A DNA stretch of 64,000 nt from Nematopogon swammerdamellus (GCA_946902875.1 OX336343.1:2952754-3016753); one strand, 5' to 3'; counted from the stretch's first letter, positions 11,401 to 21,204 are shown. The notes: a model not told the origin generated them from the letters alone. A program made the numbers and translations.

Positions 11401-12792
11401 GTTCAACTCGCACTTGGCCGGTTTTGTATTTTAATTGACACTGAAACGGTTGGATACATCACCTAGAACATACGTGATGTCAGCTTATAACACCGGGTGA
11501 ACTAAGTGCCATGTCAGTGCTTCCCTTCATTTCGTGTCGGCTACACTTACATAAATAGTTTTATCTTACCATGTAGTGTGTAGCGTTGCCAACTTTTTAG
11601 GGTTCCGTATTGTGTACCCTTTGTGCTTAACATGCATCTTCATTTACAAGTGACTCTATCTAAGTTTATATATTTCACTTTGTACCAGCCTCTGTAGCTC
11701 AGTGGTGTGATCGGTCAACTGTCGTTCGTGCACACCTAGGCGGGACCAGACCTTGAACGTTGATGACTATTCGACCACTGGAGGTTGACCGTGGTCCAGA
11801 TTCTACATGAAACTGTACGCCCGGGTTGTTATAATCACACCGAATGAAAGGTCGGTCGAAACTATGTAAATAGTTCGTGTTTTTCTTCCAGTTCAGTGAA
11901 GCTGACACGAACAAAGGGAAGCACTAACATGGCGCCTAGCTCATCAAGGTGTTATGGGCTGACATCACGGATGTTGTAGATGATGTAGCCAACTGTGTCA
12001 GTTTCTATAAAAAAAAAGCATAACTAAAATGACTATTCTTGCCACAGAAAAATCTTCAACGAAGCTGCAGACGCAGCGAGGGCGCTCAATGGAGATATTC
12101 AAGGCAACAATGAAATCATCAGAGGGATTCGGCTCATTGGCGACAAAGAACAATATTTTTCGGACATCGTCGCAGTCTACCAAGCTGAAGGAAGAAACGT
12201 TATTGAACCTGTTGGATCGAATGGAAAAGTGATTCTTGATGCCCAGTGTGAGCCAGATTCCGGCATAACAGGAGCAGAGTTGGGCCCACCAGCCGAAAGA
12301 CTCCTGTCTAAGCTCTTGAGTACGGACGACAACGGAAAATTTGTGAACATCAAACCGGGCGATTTAGTACGGATCAGCGAAGCGGCTCACAAAATCAGCT
12401 CTTCAGGAGTTCAGTATATCGCGGAACTTCTAGAACAGCTCTCCGAATGGGCTTACAAGAAGCTGATGCTGCTATGCTGTAGTCTGTTAAGCCATCTGCC
12501 TACTGAATTTAAGAAACAACTCCGAAAAATCTTTCCCGACGATGATATGATGGTTGTTATTGTCGATTTCGTATTCAAATTTATCAAGGATCTCTGCGAT
12601 CCGCGGGATGGGAGCAAGGATGCAAATTTTTCTGAAGCAATCAAAGATTTCTTCCGCGACGGTCGAGTGGATAAGGAGAGAATATTGCAGTTGGACGACA
12701 AACTCAGGGAGATGTGTGGTCGAGAGAGGGCTAGATATTCGAAAAGGAAAGAGGTATCCTGTAAACACTGCCATGGCATTTATTTTGAATAA
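2231..12792 (+). CDS. Gene A: tandem paralogue of an uncharacterised insect protein (DUF4781-like), 5' part outside the window
   Basis: Seven coding exons: 2231-2425, 3096-3232, 5022-5270, 8282-8419, 9537-9638, 10902-11068 and 12048-12792. All introns have AG acceptors and GT donors, and the reading frame is unbroken for 576 codons plus a split one. Each exon has a counterpart in gene B with the same phase, so the missing upstream part should be two coding exons to the left of the window. Features: a Cys pair (VVCC) near the visible N-terminus; a hydrophobic Gly/Ala-rich stretch in the 5022-5270 exon (GACGVLVTAMFTPVAPAAL); an Ala-rich helix in the 10902-11068 exon; a C-terminal CKHC motif before the end GIYFE. 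The resemblance to DUF4781 is from memory; function unknown. The hydrophobic stretch could be a membrane segment or a buried helix. A polyadenylation signal overlaps the stop codon. Confidence 0.88.
2432..2641 (+). mobile_element. SINE family B, 3' half
   Basis: Starts inside the element at GGTACCACCGCACTGAATG and runs to an A-rich tail. It begins 6 nt after the exon 3 donor, so only GTGAGG is left of the original intron start on this side. Confidence 0.85.
2655..2890. repeat. Probable LINE 3' tail
   Basis: The text CCCAAACGCATGGACCGATT followed by T runs is typical of LINE 3' ends in moth genomes. No coding sequence is visible. Confidence 0.35.
2897..3095 (+). repeat. 41-bp minisatellite ending at a splice acceptor
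   Basis: About 4.9 copies of a 41-bp unit (AATTGGTACTCGAATAATAG, then TTTTATTTGACTCTGGTGGTG). The last, partial copy carries TTTGACTCAG, which is the acceptor of exon 4. The first copy contains ACACAGGTG, a decoy acceptor at the same place in the unit. Confidence 0.9.
3096..3232 (+). CDS. Gene A exon 4
   Basis: Acceptor ACTCAG, donor GAG|GTGAGA, 137 nt. Encodes GSGCRVYVDENARVYQSW and ends ENGEYRATFAE. Phase and length match gene B exon 4. Confidence 0.9.
3317..3500. mobile_element. Inverted-repeat MITE end (terminus CACGGTGTTGC)
   Basis: Begins ACACGGTGTTGCAATGC and contains CCCAACCGTAAAACCCGAAA, which is repeated in reverse in the palindromic copy at 50864-51131. The second terminus is not obvious here. 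Confidence 0.55.
3550..3906 (-). mobile_element. SINE family B, nearly full length
   Basis: On the minus strand it starts with TAGCTCAGTGGTGCAGACAG, then the 5S-like block, then the shared body and tail. Confidence 0.85.
3907..4739. other. AT-rich intron sequence
   Basis: No coding sequence. CACCGCCTTCAACTCTAGGG near 4140 is one arm of a hairpin element that is seen with both arms at 25030-25100. The text GATGTGGCGCCGAGCCACCC near 4525 recurs near 40650 next to a jockey fragment and is probably LINE 3' UTR. Confidence 0.4.
4740..4993 (-). mobile_element. 3' fragment of an R4/Dong-like LINE
   Basis: The reverse complement matches the last ~60 codons and 3' UTR of the element at 1-1745, including GATAGCGAAGAGCCTCGA and a GC-rich tail expanded to about eight GGC triplets. 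It ends 28 nt upstream of gene A exon 5. Confidence 0.8.
5022..5270 (+). CDS. Gene A exon 5, hydrophobic Gly/Ala-rich exon
   Basis: Acceptor TTTTTGCAG, donor CAG|GTGGGC, phase 0 at both ends, 83 codons. Encodes PSPALGSKARILKAVDTTST, then a hydrophobic stretch, then FRSSLHLRNRKIHEQ. Confidence 0.9.
5281..7785. repeat. 41-bp satellite array in gene A intron 5
   Basis: The unit contains GCTAATCAAACCGGATGATA and ATAATTCCCCATGATGTCA. Early units are simple 41-bp repeats. After the LINE insertion the array shows higher-order blocks that cycle variants (TTCATCATGCTGTCAG, CCCCACTATTTATGC, AAGTCCCCATGATG). It fills most of the intron. Confidence 0.92.
5863..6825 (-). mobile_element. 5'-truncated CR1/jockey-group LINE inserted in the satellite
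   Basis: On the minus strand a reading frame from about 6825 to 6246 encodes an RT C-terminal region: CKKVYGAMHSLKRLNRFLP, LIHPILDYGDIC, and the end LWNNLPPAIRTSPTLATFKK. Its 3' end is a (TATTC)n tail at 5863-5882. GATAT flanks both sides (5858-5862 and 6826-6830) as a 5-bp target duplication inside the satellite. Confidence 0.88.
7790..8230. repeat. Tandem array derived from the 3' part of SINE family A
   Basis: About three copies of a ~130-bp segment with TCCGGTATGGCACCT, CAATCCAAAGGGA and CAGCCCGAGG. The words match the 3' end of family A (TCTCCGGTATGGCACCTACC), so a SINE 3' end has been amplified in place. Confidence 0.65.
8282..8419 (+). CDS. Gene A exon 6
   Basis: Acceptor TTCGTGCAG, donor GCC|GTTAGT, 46 codons, phase 0. 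Encodes NAEARACYFNMAASTVGIAS; gene B has NAEARACYLDIVSSATGLAA. The donor is less typical than the others, so the end could shift by a few codons. Confidence 0.83.
8478..8640 (+). mobile_element. SINE family B, 5S-like block and body, truncated at both ends
   Basis: Contains CCAGTACTTGGATGGGTGAC, then TACTAGGTGGTAGGGTTTAT and GTTGGTACCACCGCACTGAA. Confidence 0.85.
8641..8800 (-). mobile_element. Jockey-type LINE, C-terminal fragment
   Basis: Minus strand encodes HRTGKMWNALPVHLFPPKYS and LGFFKRGVKRLLSGRH, matching the end of the intact element at 49440-49560 (RTAKIWNGLPVSVFPTTYNL). Confidence 0.8.
8838..9110 (+). mobile_element. CR1/Zenon-like LINE 3' tail
   Basis: CTAGCTTTTGTCCGCGGCTT, then GATCGGTTTAAGAGTTATGG and a CATACATA run. 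Related tails occur at 22300, 22430, 23065, 26320-26880 and 52029. Confidence 0.7.
9537..9638 (+). CDS. Gene A exon 7
   Basis: Acceptor TTTTGCAG, donor AAG|GTGAGA, 34 codons, phase 0. Encodes SVDVLRYSNLVASGGGMLNS; gene B exon 7 has TVDVLRYGNLVVSFGGLANS at the same length. Confidence 0.9.
9681..10029. mobile_element. MITE with termini CAGGGTTGCCAG / CTGGCAACCCTG
   Basis: Inverted termini at both ends, with an internal block of GGACGTTTTGGTGTCCGG and CAAAAACCGGACTGTCCGGT. The termini suggest a hAT-like MITE. I see no matching 8-bp target duplication. A second copy (about 15120-15275 and 20836-21045) is split by the LTR element. Confidence 0.75.
10484..10612 (+). repeat. SINE-like repeat, family C, 3' half
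   Basis: TACTTTGCTAAACGTGGTGG to GATACAGCGTGTGGTATGTA, ending in a TATG run. Confidence 0.7.
10649..10880 (+). mobile_element. Zenon-like LINE 3' tail, second type
   Basis: TGTGCCCGCGGCTCCGCCCG, a conserved GGGAAGAATCAAGCTATCCG, (CAGA)n, GCAGACGTTGGATTTTATT and an AAGGATAAGGA tail. The tail stops about 21 nt before gene A exon 8. Other copies: 35237-35465, 60873-61085, and 42620-42835 on the minus strand. Confidence 0.75.
10902..11068 (+). CDS. Gene A exon 8
   Basis: Acceptor TTCTTACAG, donor ACG|GTATAC, 167 nt. Encodes FQFAASTLFFANAVMSNRTA then KSIIEETQ; gene B has FTAAALFFANAVISNRTAQS. It ends two bases into a split Arg codon. Confidence 0.9.
11083..11427 (-). mobile_element. Repeat family D (GGGTTCCGTA...), full copy
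   Basis: Reads on the minus strand from GGCCAAGTGCGAGTTGAACT through CGCCATCAATG to a TCTGTC-rich block and GGTTCCGTA. It starts 14 nt after the exon 8 donor. Other copies: 21205-21490 (-), 45024-45405 (+), 57000-57180 (+), 59748-60040 (+), short pieces at 13140-13222 and 62873-62912. Confidence 0.75.
11456..11566 (-). mobile_element. SINE family B, 3' end only
   Basis: CGTGATGTCAGCTTATAACA and GGTGAACTAAGTGCCATGTC match the 3' end of family B in reverse. Confidence 0.75.
11688..12017 (+). mobile_element. SINE family B, diverged copy
   Basis: Starts CAGCCTCTGTAGCTCAGTGG. The 5S-like block has decayed, but the 3' end and A tail are clear. It ends 30 nt upstream of gene A exon 9. Confidence 0.8.
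12048..12792 (+). CDS. Gene A exon 9 (terminal)
   Basis: Acceptor TGCCACAG. The first base completes the split Arg codon; then 247 codons and TAA. It starts KIFNEAADAARALNGDIQGN and ends with CKHCHGIYFE. Over the first 43 residues I count 24 identities with gene B. Confidence 0.92.
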
Positions 12793-12793
12793 A
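12788..12793 (+). terminator. Polyadenylation signal overlapping the gene A stop codon
   Basis: The AATAAA hexamer shares bases with the stop TAA (12790-12792), which implies a very short 3' UTR unless a later signal is used. Confidence 0.5.
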
Positions 12794-14022
12794 TATTATA
12801 TTTGAGTGAAGCCCGTTCCAAAGACGAAACTTTTTAGCCCAAGAATAATCTTTGTAGAAGTATGAAATTTGATTTATAAAACGTACTAAATAACATGTAA
12901 GCTTACGTAATTCATTTATAAGCACCACACGCTGTATCCTGTCAATCTGGACAAGCAGTGTAATCGGTGTTGTGCTGCAAGTACTCTTGTAAATTTACAG
13001 CACAGCACCAACAAAAGTGAAAAACATAGTAGGTATACTTCTAAGCAAGGAGAAACTTTTTGAATAATTTCTTCGTACAGAAAATGGTAGCAGAGCGTAG
13101 TTTTTAATTTATAAACACGTAAATTGACACTCACTGTAGGAATGATCAGTAGGAAAGTCAGACGGACAGATAGACGGCGTAGGGTTAGTAATAGGCTTCC
13201 GTATGCATACGGAAACCTAAAAAAATCAAAAGGTCTAGATCTACGGGTGAAGGTTTCTTGCCCAGTTCTTCCTTAAGATTGCATTGCTGGACGAGAGCAG
13301 ACACAACAAAAATTTCGTCAAACAAAACTGAATCTGCATATGACTCAATGATATATTATTAATATTGTGTGTTCTTTATGGGGAAATGAATATCTGCATC
13401 TGAATCTGAATCTTTGAGCAAATTACCACCCCTTAAATATTTTATATAAAAAATAGATGATGGGTAATATTGTTTAATATTATTCTAATATTTATGGCGA
13501 AATTAGCATCTGATTATGAATCTGAACAAAATATATACATACATAAATACTACACGCCGTATTCCGACAATCGGAGGTGAACAGAGTAATCGGTGTTGTG
13601 TTGCAAGGACTCTTGTAAATTACAGCACAACACCGACCACCACGTTTAGCAAAGTATTCGGACAAGAATCTAAAAAAATATGAGGCCCTTTTGAAAGGAA
13701 TGGATTATGACCGGCGGTTACGATCAGCATTCAACATTAATGCTCTGTGTTTTATTTCAGTGTACCTACACTGTACACTGGCTCTTTCATACATGTCAAT
13801 TGATACTATAGAGATTTTAATACTCATAAAGTTAGTTTTATATCGAGTAAATTTCAGATTACAATAATACTGCAATTTTAAATTGGCTGTTATTTTCTAA
13901 ACCTTTTTTTTGTGAAGACCAGATTGGTTGGCAATGCCGACTAGTGCCGGCCGAAGGGCCAAACTGCTCGAAACACCTCACCTCGCTAAATCAAGATTAG
14001 GCAGACACAACCATTTTTTTTA
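12793..14022. other. Intergenic, AT-rich, with two family C fragments
   Basis: Minus-strand family C pieces lie at about 12922-13010 and 13541-13672 (ACACCGACCACCACGTTTAG). A family D fragment is at 13140-13222. No gene seen. Confidence 0.6.
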
Positions 14023-14441
14023 TGTAATCCGGTATGGGTGGCTGAGTCAGAGTGGCCAAAGCAAATGCTCTGACTAGCCAATATCACCTCCGAGAAGGTA
14101 GGTGCCATACCGGAGACTTGCCGGAGACTTCCCTGGATTGCTGGCTATACTGGACTAGAGGAGAACACAACCGAGGCTGCTATGCGGCCATCTTACATCC
14201 AGTACGGTGGTACCAACCCAGTCGGCTACCATTTGAGGCTACCACCTAGTAAGGGGCAAGGGAAGGGACCTACAGTTTTACACCGGTTCCGAACGGTGAA
14301 GCAGCAGGTGAAGCAGCAGGTGTAGGTATGCACGTAAATTGTTTCGTCAGAAGAAACTCATTGGTACACGGCGACCGGATTCGAACCTCGGACCTCCCGC
14401 ATGAGAAGCCGATACCCAAACCACTCGGCCACCCGCCGCTT
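14023..14441 (-). mobile_element. SINE family A, full length
   Basis: On the minus strand the head is GGGTGGCCGAGTGGTTTGGG with GGTTCGAATCCGGTCGC, tRNA A-box and B-box-like words. The body and a 3' end GGTATGG..GGATTACAT follow. Short internal duplications (two CAGCAGGTG, two CCGGAGACTT) are present. Confidence 0.88.
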
Positions 14442-14526
14442 ACTCCGCACCATACTCTGTCTGGGCGTCGGTTTTTCTTCCGAGAGGTCCGAGGTTCGAA
14501 TCAGGTCAGGTTGTGTCAAAATTTTT

Positions 14527-14573
14527 TTTGTCTAAAGCTCGATCGAATTAAGATCGAGCTTTAGACAAAAAAT
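14527..14573. repeat. Perfect short hairpin
   Basis: TTTGTCTAAAGCTCGATC and its exact complement are separated by about 8 nt. No gene adjoins it, so it is not called as a terminator. Confidence 0.7.
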
Positions 14574-14584
14574 TGTTTTTTATG

Positions 14585-14891
14585 CAAACTGACACGGTTA
14601 GCTACATCACTTACAACATCCGTGATGTCAGCCCATACACCGGGTGAACTAGGTGCCATGTCAGTGCTTCCATTTCATGTCGGCGACACTGAACTGGACG
14701 GAAAACACGAATTATTTACATACGTAGGTAGCCGTTTCGAACAACGTTTCGCTCAGTGCGGTGGTACCAACCCGACCGGGATAAACGCTACCACACTAGT
14801 AAGGTAGTAAGGTAAGGGAAGTTTAACGTGGAATCCGAACTGCGGTCAGCCTCCAACGGTCGAGCGGTCACCCAGACCGCGCCACTGAGCT
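14585..14891 (-). mobile_element. SINE family B, most of the element
   Basis: ACATCCGTGATGTCAGCCCA to GGTCAGCCTCCAACGGTCGA in reverse orientation. The tRNA-like head is degraded. Confidence 0.8.
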
Positions 14892-15275
14892 TCAATCCGG
14901 TTGTACATAGAGCGTCTCGTCGCGTCCGTAGTCCGTACCTCTGGCTGGACACAGCGATCAACCTCCCAAGCATGCGCCGCGCCGTGTACGCTTTTGAGTG
15001 ACGTCACGCCACGCACGCATCACTCATCCATCATCATCATCCACGGAGTCCACGCATGACGCGATCCACGAATATTATTTGATTACCTATATTCATTCGG
15101 AACGCGTGTCTTGCTTGGCTAGGGTTGCCAAATGGTTCAGTTAAAAAAAACCTAACATTTTTCATAAAAGGGCCTTTGATTTTTCAGGTAAAAATTAATG
15201 TTAATTTTATGTACCAGATGTTCCATGACCTTTACTTTTGAAAATGGATGGGAGATTAATAATGGGAGAGTAATA

Positions 15276-15562
15276 TGTAATCGCCTGTCAATTTCAACTA
15301 CCTACGAGCATACGAGGAAGCGAGACAGCAGACGAGGGAGCGAGAAGGACGTGACGTCAGCGCAGCGGCGTCTACGACGACGCCATCTATCAAGTGCGAA
15401 TTTAGTAGCCGATTATGAGCGGTCAAGAAAGGCAGCTATTTTGTATTTTCTCTCGCTATACTGTAATGTAAAGTCGTAAAAGGTGTGTGATGGACGATTT
15501 GATGATTATATCTGAAACGGACTATCTGTGAGTTTTATTTGGAAAGGGAAGTGTCGGTAACA
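15276..15562 (+). repeat. 5' LTR
   Basis: TG...CA-bounded, with a CpG-rich centre. It differs from the 3' LTR at a C/T near 15302 and a C/T near 15475. No clear tRNA primer-binding site follows it. Confidence 0.92.
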
Positions 15563-15604
15563 TCAGACGTGGGATAGAATCGCGCTTGCTCAATCGGTGA
15601 CGTC

Positions 15605-16640
15605 ATGCCGCGTGCGTGGAAGAGAAGAACCGTCGACGTCGGGGACGGCGCCGCAGCTCGGGTTCTGGGACAACCATGTCTTCACGGGCGTCATCGGCGA
15701 CATCGAAAAGCCGATACACGCCGAGTCCGTTGCCATCGAGATCCAGGCTTATCACGCAGTCTCCGTCGCCGTCGAGGGCCAGGTCCTGGTCCAGGTATCA
15801 TGAGTGGAAGCCAAGGGGCAGACGCTCATATTCACGCGAAAACCGTGAGTCCAAAGACGTCATTATTAATACCAGAATTCGATCCACTGCTGGATAACGT
15901 GGATATGTGGATAAACATAGTTGATGCAAATGCAATGGCATTCGACTGGGCAGACAGTGTGACAAAATATCACGCTCTGCAGAAATTACTTAACACAGTA
16001 AAGACATGGTACGATGCGCTATTGGAAAATGAAACTAAATGGGCGTCGTGGAGGTGGAAAGACTGGCGCGCCAAATAGTCGGAAACTTTTCAAGTTAAGC
16101 GGAACTTGTTTGTGTTATTGAAAGAGTTGATCGAGGAGAAACCGCTGCCTGGCTAGTCGTTATATAGAAAAAGTCATGTTGATAAACTTAGACTAGGGTT
16201 CTCCGAACGTGACATAATATCCATTGTCGTAGGAAGCATCGGGGATTCATTAATAAAAGCAAGGGGTGAAGCGGGGAATTTAAAATATTGTAATGACTGC
16301 AGTTTTTTTTTCACATTCGCAGCACGTACAAGCGAACCGGCAAAAGGATATACATAATTCTAATTACAACTCACACAGCACTCAGCCGCGAATGGGGGGT
16401 ATGACGCAATCGGGAACCGTGGCCTTGCTCTTGGAACCAGGCACGGGCCGTTCAACGACAATGCATATTGTTTGTTTTGGTGCGGGCAATCAGACCACAA
16501 GAAAAACAAATGTAGCTTGATAGAAACTGAGTAATGTAACTATTGCGGTAAGGTAGGTCATGTAGAACTCGCTTGTAGACTCAAACCGAAATCGCAATTC
16601 AAACTGAAAGAGGAGGTAAAACTTAGCTCGGCACCGAAAG
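15605..16640 (+). pseudogene. Broken gag of the LTR element
   Basis: An Arg/Ser-rich start, then a gag-like stretch (PEFDPLLDNVDMWINIVDAN and LLNTVKTWYDALLENE) ending in a stop at 16078. Further on, in another frame, is CNYCGKVGHVELAC, a retroviral-type zinc knuckle (CX2CX4HX4C), with an in-frame stop just before it. Confidence 0.75.
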
Positions 16641-16649
16641 CAAAACAAA

Positions 16650-19520
16650 AATTTTACAAAACAATACGCGTAGGACAAGAGCAACACGTAGCTTTCATTG
16701 ACATGGGCAGTAACCTGTTCTTTAGTTACGCGACGCGAGACTTGTTAATGAAATTGAAACTCAAGCCTATCGCGCTCGATAAGACCCTAATCATAACCGG
16801 GTTTTCGAATGAAATGTCGCTCGATGTAACCGAGTCACTGCGCGTATGCAGATTGACGAAGTGGAAATAGAAACGAAATTGTATGTAGTTGATGCAATAA
16901 ATGACTGATCGGCAGGAATTTCACCGAAGACCCATCAATAGTTTACGTTCGTTTAGGTGATACACTAACGTTCAAAAATTTAGTGCTTACAGATACGTAC
17001 CAATCTACCGTCGTCGTCTCCGCCGCGTTTTCATGTATAATCCAACTCAGATCAAACCAAGTGAACGGAATTACATATTTGCAAAGTAGGTATTCAGGAT
17101 GCCTCCAGAGTAATAAATAAAACGGGTCAAGTTGAAATGGACATAGAACTTACTATCGAAAAAACTGTGGAACAACGACATTACCGGCTATCAGAGGCGG
17201 ATAAAACACACGTGCGAAATATTGTTGATGAGTTATTGCAACAAGAAGTCATAAGAGATAGTACTTTCGCATATTCAAGTCTTATTTTGTTTCCTTATTT
17301 TGAGATAAGAAAGACGGCAGTAAATGAAGGTGCATCGACTATCGATATCTTAACAAAATTACGGTAAAAGATAAACAACCCATGCCACTGATCGAGATTT
17401 AACCGATGGATTGAAAGGGACCAGGTACTTCACCAGTTTGGATTTGAAAAATGGATATTATTAAGTCCCCATGAAAAAAAGAGTCAATTCACAAAACTGC
17501 GATCGTAACACCAGGCGGTCATTACGAGTTTTTACGTATTCCGATGGGGTTGCGCAATGCACCGGCCGTGTTTCAGCACTTATGTAGTACATAGTTTTGG
17601 GAAAATTACATTTTTGAAAGGTCGTAGTATATATTTTAAACGATGTTTTGATTGCTACTGAGACCAAAGAGGAGAATCTTTAGATTCTTGAATTGGTGCT
17701 AAAAGCGTTTGAAGAAAATTGCTTAATGTTGAACATGAATAAATGTTTATTTTTGTCAAACTACCATAAGCTTCTTGGGTTATGAAGTAGATCAAAACGG
17801 AATTAGGGCCAATCAGTGATGGGCCAAACCATAGCCGACTATCATTGTCTCCCTCTACGGAGTCAAGCCATGCTGCATCGTCATAGCCCCAGTGCGACGT
17901 TGCTATCGCTTACTCGCTCTCGCTTGCCTACCGATGACAGGAGCGAGAGAGAAACACGAAGATTGCGACGGTCGCCCGATGAAGGGTGAGCGATTTCATG
18001 TTTCTCTCTCGCTCCTGTCATCGGTAGGCAAGCGAGAGCGGGTAAGCGATAGCAACGTCGCAGTGGGGCTATGACGATGCAGCATGGCTTGTCTCCGTAG
18101 AGGGAGACAATGATAGTCGGCTATGGCCAAACCCATAAGACAGCGGCTATAAGAGACTTTCCGACTCCAAAGTCTGTGCACCAAGTGCAACAGATTTTGG
18201 GCTTAGTAAATTATTTTAGGAAAATTTATTAAAACCTGCGCTATACTATCTATACCTATTATCTATACATATACCTTTAACGAAATTGTTAAAAAAAAAA
18301 GGACGAACAATGAATATGGGGCGAAGCGCAAGAACCCGCGATGCTAGAGCTTAAACAATCGTTGATGTCAGACACTGTGCTGAGTATGTATTGATCCTAG
18401 TTTACCAACCATATTGTATACGAATGCATCTAGAGACAGATTAGCTGCGATCTAATGCAGAAGTTCGCTGACAACACCGAAAAACCGGTGTACTTTTACA
18501 GTCGACGATATCCTCTGAGGAAAAGAAGTATCATTCGTTCGAGTTAGAACTACTTGCCGTAATAGTGTCAATTCAGAAATTTCGACATTATTTGATGGGC
18601 GTACAGGTTACAGTTATACAGTAGTAACTGACTGCAGCGCCGTCAGATATACTCTAACACAGGAAGAGCTAGTACCTCGTACTGGCAAGTGGATAGTGCA
18701 GTCGCAAGAATTTACATTCGACATTGCACATAGGGCAGGCACACAGATGAACTATGTTGACGCATTAAGCCCATATCCTGTCGATAAGGTTCAAATTAGT
18801 AGTAAGGCAAGGATAAGTAAATCTGTAATGTCAATACTGAAAGCGATGGGTTACATGCAGTGCAGATGCAGGACCCAAGTATATGCAGCATACGCGAAAT
18901 ATTGATGTCAGGGGATGCCGAGACGAACAACCAAATATTTAATTCATATGAAGTGCTTGGAAATATCGACGAACAGAGTACGGCCGTCAATGGTTGGTAC
19001 CAAAGAAATGCATTTGGCATGTCATAAAATTCAACCATAAAGACATAGAACACTTTGGAATCGATAAAACGCTCGAACGGGTAAAATCCTTGTACTGGTT
19101 TCCCAAAATTGAAAGAACCGTGACAAAATACATAAAAAACTGTCTGAGCTGCATTTACAACAAAAGTGTAAGCGAGAAGAAACCGGGCGAGCTTCACCCA
19201 TACTAAAATATGCACGATCTTTTCACACCGTACATACTGATCATCTAGGGCCGTTTGTGAAAACAAAGAGTAATAAATCATATATGCTAGTGCCGGTAGA
19301 CGCATTCACAAAATTCGTGTTCATATCAGCTGTTAAGAATACGAAAACAGCTGAAGTAATGAAATAATTGGATAAAATATTTAAGATTTGTAGAAAAGAA
19401 ATATTTAAATTAATCCAAAGCGCATTATAGCAGATGACGGGAACAGAAAACAATTAATACAGGTTTTTAAAGGACCCTTCAGGATTTACTCGAAAAAGAC
19501 CGCTTCAAAGTAGAAGACTT
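16650..19520 (+). pseudogene. Broken pol of the LTR element
   Basis: Protease-like AFIDMGSN near 16700. RT pieces SLDLKNGYY near 17440 and [13 protein letters not shown] near 17545. RNase H-like similarity at 18420-18780. Integrase zinc-binding region NHKDIEHFGIDKTLERVKSL with a CLSC pair at 19030-19170, and a catalytic-core start near 19220. Several frameshifts and stops make it non-functional. Confidence 0.8.
17821..18133. mobile_element. Palindromic MITE inside the LTR element
   Basis: Two arms of roughly 140 bp: GGCCAAACCATAGCCGACTA at the left and its near complement at the right, with CGCTCCTGTCATCGGTAGGC on the inner side. It interrupts the frame just after the RT region. Confidence 0.85.
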
Positions 19521-19659
19521 AAGAGGAGCTGTACGCACAACGCGATCATACTTAGGCGTACCATGCGTAGCGAATATGGAATCGTGGATTAATATTGACA
19601 AGTTGGAGCAACGACTTCGGATATCGTATAACATAACGCGTACGGCGTACGAGTACATG

Positions 19660-19819
19660 TATGATTATGTAAATAGTTCGTGTTTTCCGTCCAGTTCAGT
19701 TTAGCCGGCATGAAATGAAGGGAAGCACTGACATGGCACCTAGTTCACCCGGTGTTATGGACTGACATCACGGATGTTGTAGGTGAAGTAGCCAATCGTG
19801 TCAGTTACGATAAAAAAAA
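19660..19819 (+). mobile_element. SINE family B, 3' end, inside the LTR element
   Basis: TATGTAAATAGTTCGTGTTT to GTGTCAGTTACGATAAAAAA. Confidence 0.8.
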
Positions 19820-20079
19820 GGAATTAGTTTTTTAATTTAATTGCGCATTCTCAGTTCAATACCGGGTGTAATCGGGGAAGTCAGAAATGATAGTTACACT
19901 GGTGATATAATACTTGATTTATTATACATTAGCAGGTAATGTCTAATAAAGAGTCACGAGAAACCGATATCAGATACCAGATATAGATTCTATAAAAGCT
20001 AAGCACGCACTGTTATAGTACCACCTCAAATGCTTTGGAAAAAAAAACTAGCTAAAGGTTTCATTGAGTGACGCAATAA

Positions 20080-20315
20080 CAGTAAAGTCCAGGCCGAGAA
20101 CTGGGAAGGCCAAAGGTATCCACAGTGAAGGCTCGTATGGAGGAACAGGGTCGGAATCCAAGGAAGACTCTCCATCAGTGGACTTGCTAGAGTAAAGTAA
20201 AGTCCAGGCTGAACACTAGGGAAGGCCAAAGGCATCGCCTAGTGGAGGCTCGTATGGAAGAACAGGGTCGGATGGAAAGGAAGACTCTCCATCAGTGGAC
20301 ATGCTGGAGTGACGT
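20080..20315. repeat. Tandem duplication of about 110 bp inside the LTR element
   Basis: Two copies of GTAAAGTCCAGGCYGA..., each ending ACTCTCCATCAGTGGAC followed by TGCTRGAGT. No coding sequence recognised. Confidence 0.75.
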
Positions 20316-21204
20316 TGCTCTCTGAGGCGTCAGCAGATGTCATCTCATGGGTTTATCGGAGTTGCGTCAACCTCTGTGTGACCAACTTGGCAGTGACTTG
20401 GTAAAGAGATAGAGCATGAGATGCCATACGGAAACGACGCGCAGCCAAAGCGTAGGATGCAAACTAATAACTTTTATTTTGTTTTAATAGCATTTTCGCT
20501 GACTATTGGGGCAGTTCGGGGTCGAGCTGCATACGCAGGATGGACGGGTGTAATCGCCTGTCAATTTCAACTATCTACGAGCATACGAGGAAGCGAGACA
20601 GCAGACGAGGGAGCGAGAAGGACGTGACGTCAGCGCAGCGGCGTCTACGACGACGCCATCTATCAAGTGCGAATTTAGTAGCCGATTATGAGCGGTCAAG
20701 AAAGGCAGCTATTTTGTATTTTCTCTCGCTATACTGTAATGTAAAGTTGTAAAAGGTGTGTGATGGACGATTTGATGATTATATCTGAAACGGACTATCT
20801 GTGAGTTTTATTTGGAAAGGGAAGTGTCGGTAACAAATAAATAAAAGGGTTGAATTGATCGATCTTACTGAAAAATCGAAGAACAAAGTAACATTAGAAT
20901 TATAATAATGTTTCACAAAAAGTAAATATTTGCGTTATATGAAGAAAAACCGGACGTTTTGGTGTACGGTTTTTAATTATTTAGGAGAACGGACACAAGC
21001 CTCAAAAACCGGACTGTCCGGTCCAAAACAGGACATCTGGCTGTGTTTATGCACGCAATTCGGAACGCGCCCAAAGATAAAACTGGCAGCTGGCATCAAG
21101 CAAATAGTTTTATGATTTGGTTTTTCCCCTGAGGCAAGCCAGTGCTGCCATAGAAAAAAGTGCAAAATGTCTTCCAAACCAAAAAACGGACTTTATCCGT
21201 TTTT

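Larger units (their letters stand above)
15276..20835 (+). mobile_element. Ty3/gypsy-type LTR retrotransposon, defective
   Basis: Two 287-bp LTRs (15276-15562 and 20549-20835) start TGTAATCGCC and end GGTAACA. AATA flanks both sides (15272-15275 and 20836-20839) as a 4-bp target duplication. The LTRs differ by about two transitions by eye. Inside, gag, protease, RT, RNase H and integrase similarities run in the right order but are broken by stops, frameshifts and insertions. The flanks join into the MITE family seen intact at 9681-10029, which gives the empty site. Confidence 0.92.

Noticed and set aside
19241..19453. Minus-strand ORFs over the integrase region of the LTR element
   Set aside because: Shadows of the plus-strand pol similarity.
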